Below are positions 5,352 to 5,525 of a stretch of DNA of 5,525 nucleotides, one piece after another. Within the stretch, counting starts at the first letter, position 1; each line of letters opens with the position of its first letter. Source of the DNA: Alphaproteobacteria bacterium (GTDB lineage Bacteria; Pseudomonadota; Alphaproteobacteria; ATCC43930; CGMCC-115725). Both the position numbers and the translations under genes were made by a program. Under the pieces are notes generated by a model. It did no database searches, was not told the DNA's origin, and worked only from the letters and a program-made list of their open reading frames with translations. The DNA lies in the NCBI GenBank assembly GCA_019237175.1, contig JAFAHP010000527.1, positions 1-5,525 of the forward strand, written 5' to 3'.

Positions 5352-5445
5352 GGTACCGCGTCCCGATTGGGACTGTCGATGGCGGCAAGACCGAATACGA
5401 AGCCGACCGTTCCATAGGTGCGGCGCAGATCTGCGTTGTCTGGTT

Positions 5446-5457
5446 GGGGAGGTTGGG
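5446..5457 (+). promoter_or_regulatory. Ribosome binding site of the lipoprotein gene
   Basis: GGGGAGG at 5446-5452 lies five bases before the ATG at 5458, a good match that supports this start. Confidence 0.65.
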
Positions 5458-5525
5458 ATGCGGCGCGCTGCAATCTTGTCAGCTTTGGGATTGTTGTTGG
5501 CGTTGGGCGGCTGCTCGCTGTCGAG
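5458..5525 (+). CDS. Lipoprotein precursor (partial, 5' end only)
   Basis: Only 22 codons are visible before the right edge. They form a classic lipoprotein signal: a basic start (MRR), a hydrophobic core (AAILSALGLLLAL) and a lipobox LGGC with the cysteine at residue 19. The product would be exported, lipid-modified on Cys19 and anchored in the envelope. The mature part is outside the window, so no function can be given. It lies 106 bases after thyX on the same strand, which suits either a separate promoter or readthrough. Confidence 0.7.
   Translation, partial: MRRAAILSALGLLLALGGCSLS

Noticed and set aside
5360..5373. GTCCC-GATT-GGGAC hairpin after thyX as a terminator
   Set aside because: The stem is only 5 bp and is followed by TGTCGATGG, with no T-run. 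It is too weak to call.

Overview
The window comes from an alphaproteobacterium with a GC-rich genome. The evidence is a circularly permuted (two-piece) tmRNA gene with an ANDN-type tag, an alpha-type SspB adaptor, a class I iron-sulfur fumarase, and a ThyX thymidylate synthase. I cannot place the genus from sequence alone.

Minus strand, transcribed from about 4165 down to 1. (i) ssrA, the permuted tmRNA, lies at about 3910-4165: an acceptor piece ending in CCA at 4083, a 17-nt linker, then a coding piece starting at 4065 with the tag frame ANDNFATEALAA at 3980-3942. (ii) sspB (3841-3356) encodes the ClpXP adaptor that delivers ssrA-tagged proteins, so the tag and its adaptor sit next to each other. 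(iii) A class I fumarate hydratase (3289-1676) has a strong ribosome binding site. (iv) A four-gene cassette follows: an ECF sigma factor (1679-1107), an unannotated 25-codon small ORF (1110-1033), a single-pass membrane anti-sigma-like protein (1036-476), and a Spy/CpxP or heavy-metal-sensor type periplasmic protein (from 479, running off the left edge). Every junction from the fumarase to the sensor gene is a 4-nt stop/start overlap (one TTGA, three ATGA), which implies one translationally coupled transcript.

Plus strand, from about 4400 rightward: thyX (4419-5351), divergent from ssrA, then the first 22 codons of a lipoprotein gene (5458 to the right edge).

The cassette resembles a metal- or envelope-stress signalling module: a periplasmic sensor, a membrane anti-sigma and a cytoplasmic sigma, as in the CnrYXH logic. 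It is unusual in being coupled to a housekeeping TCA-cycle fumarase. It is also unusual in holding a tiny basic peptide gene exactly between sigma and anti-sigma. The end of that small gene forms a possible hairpin over the anti-sigma Shine-Dalgarno. The small gene and its hairpin are the most novel observations here. The rest is well-known biology in a notable arrangement.
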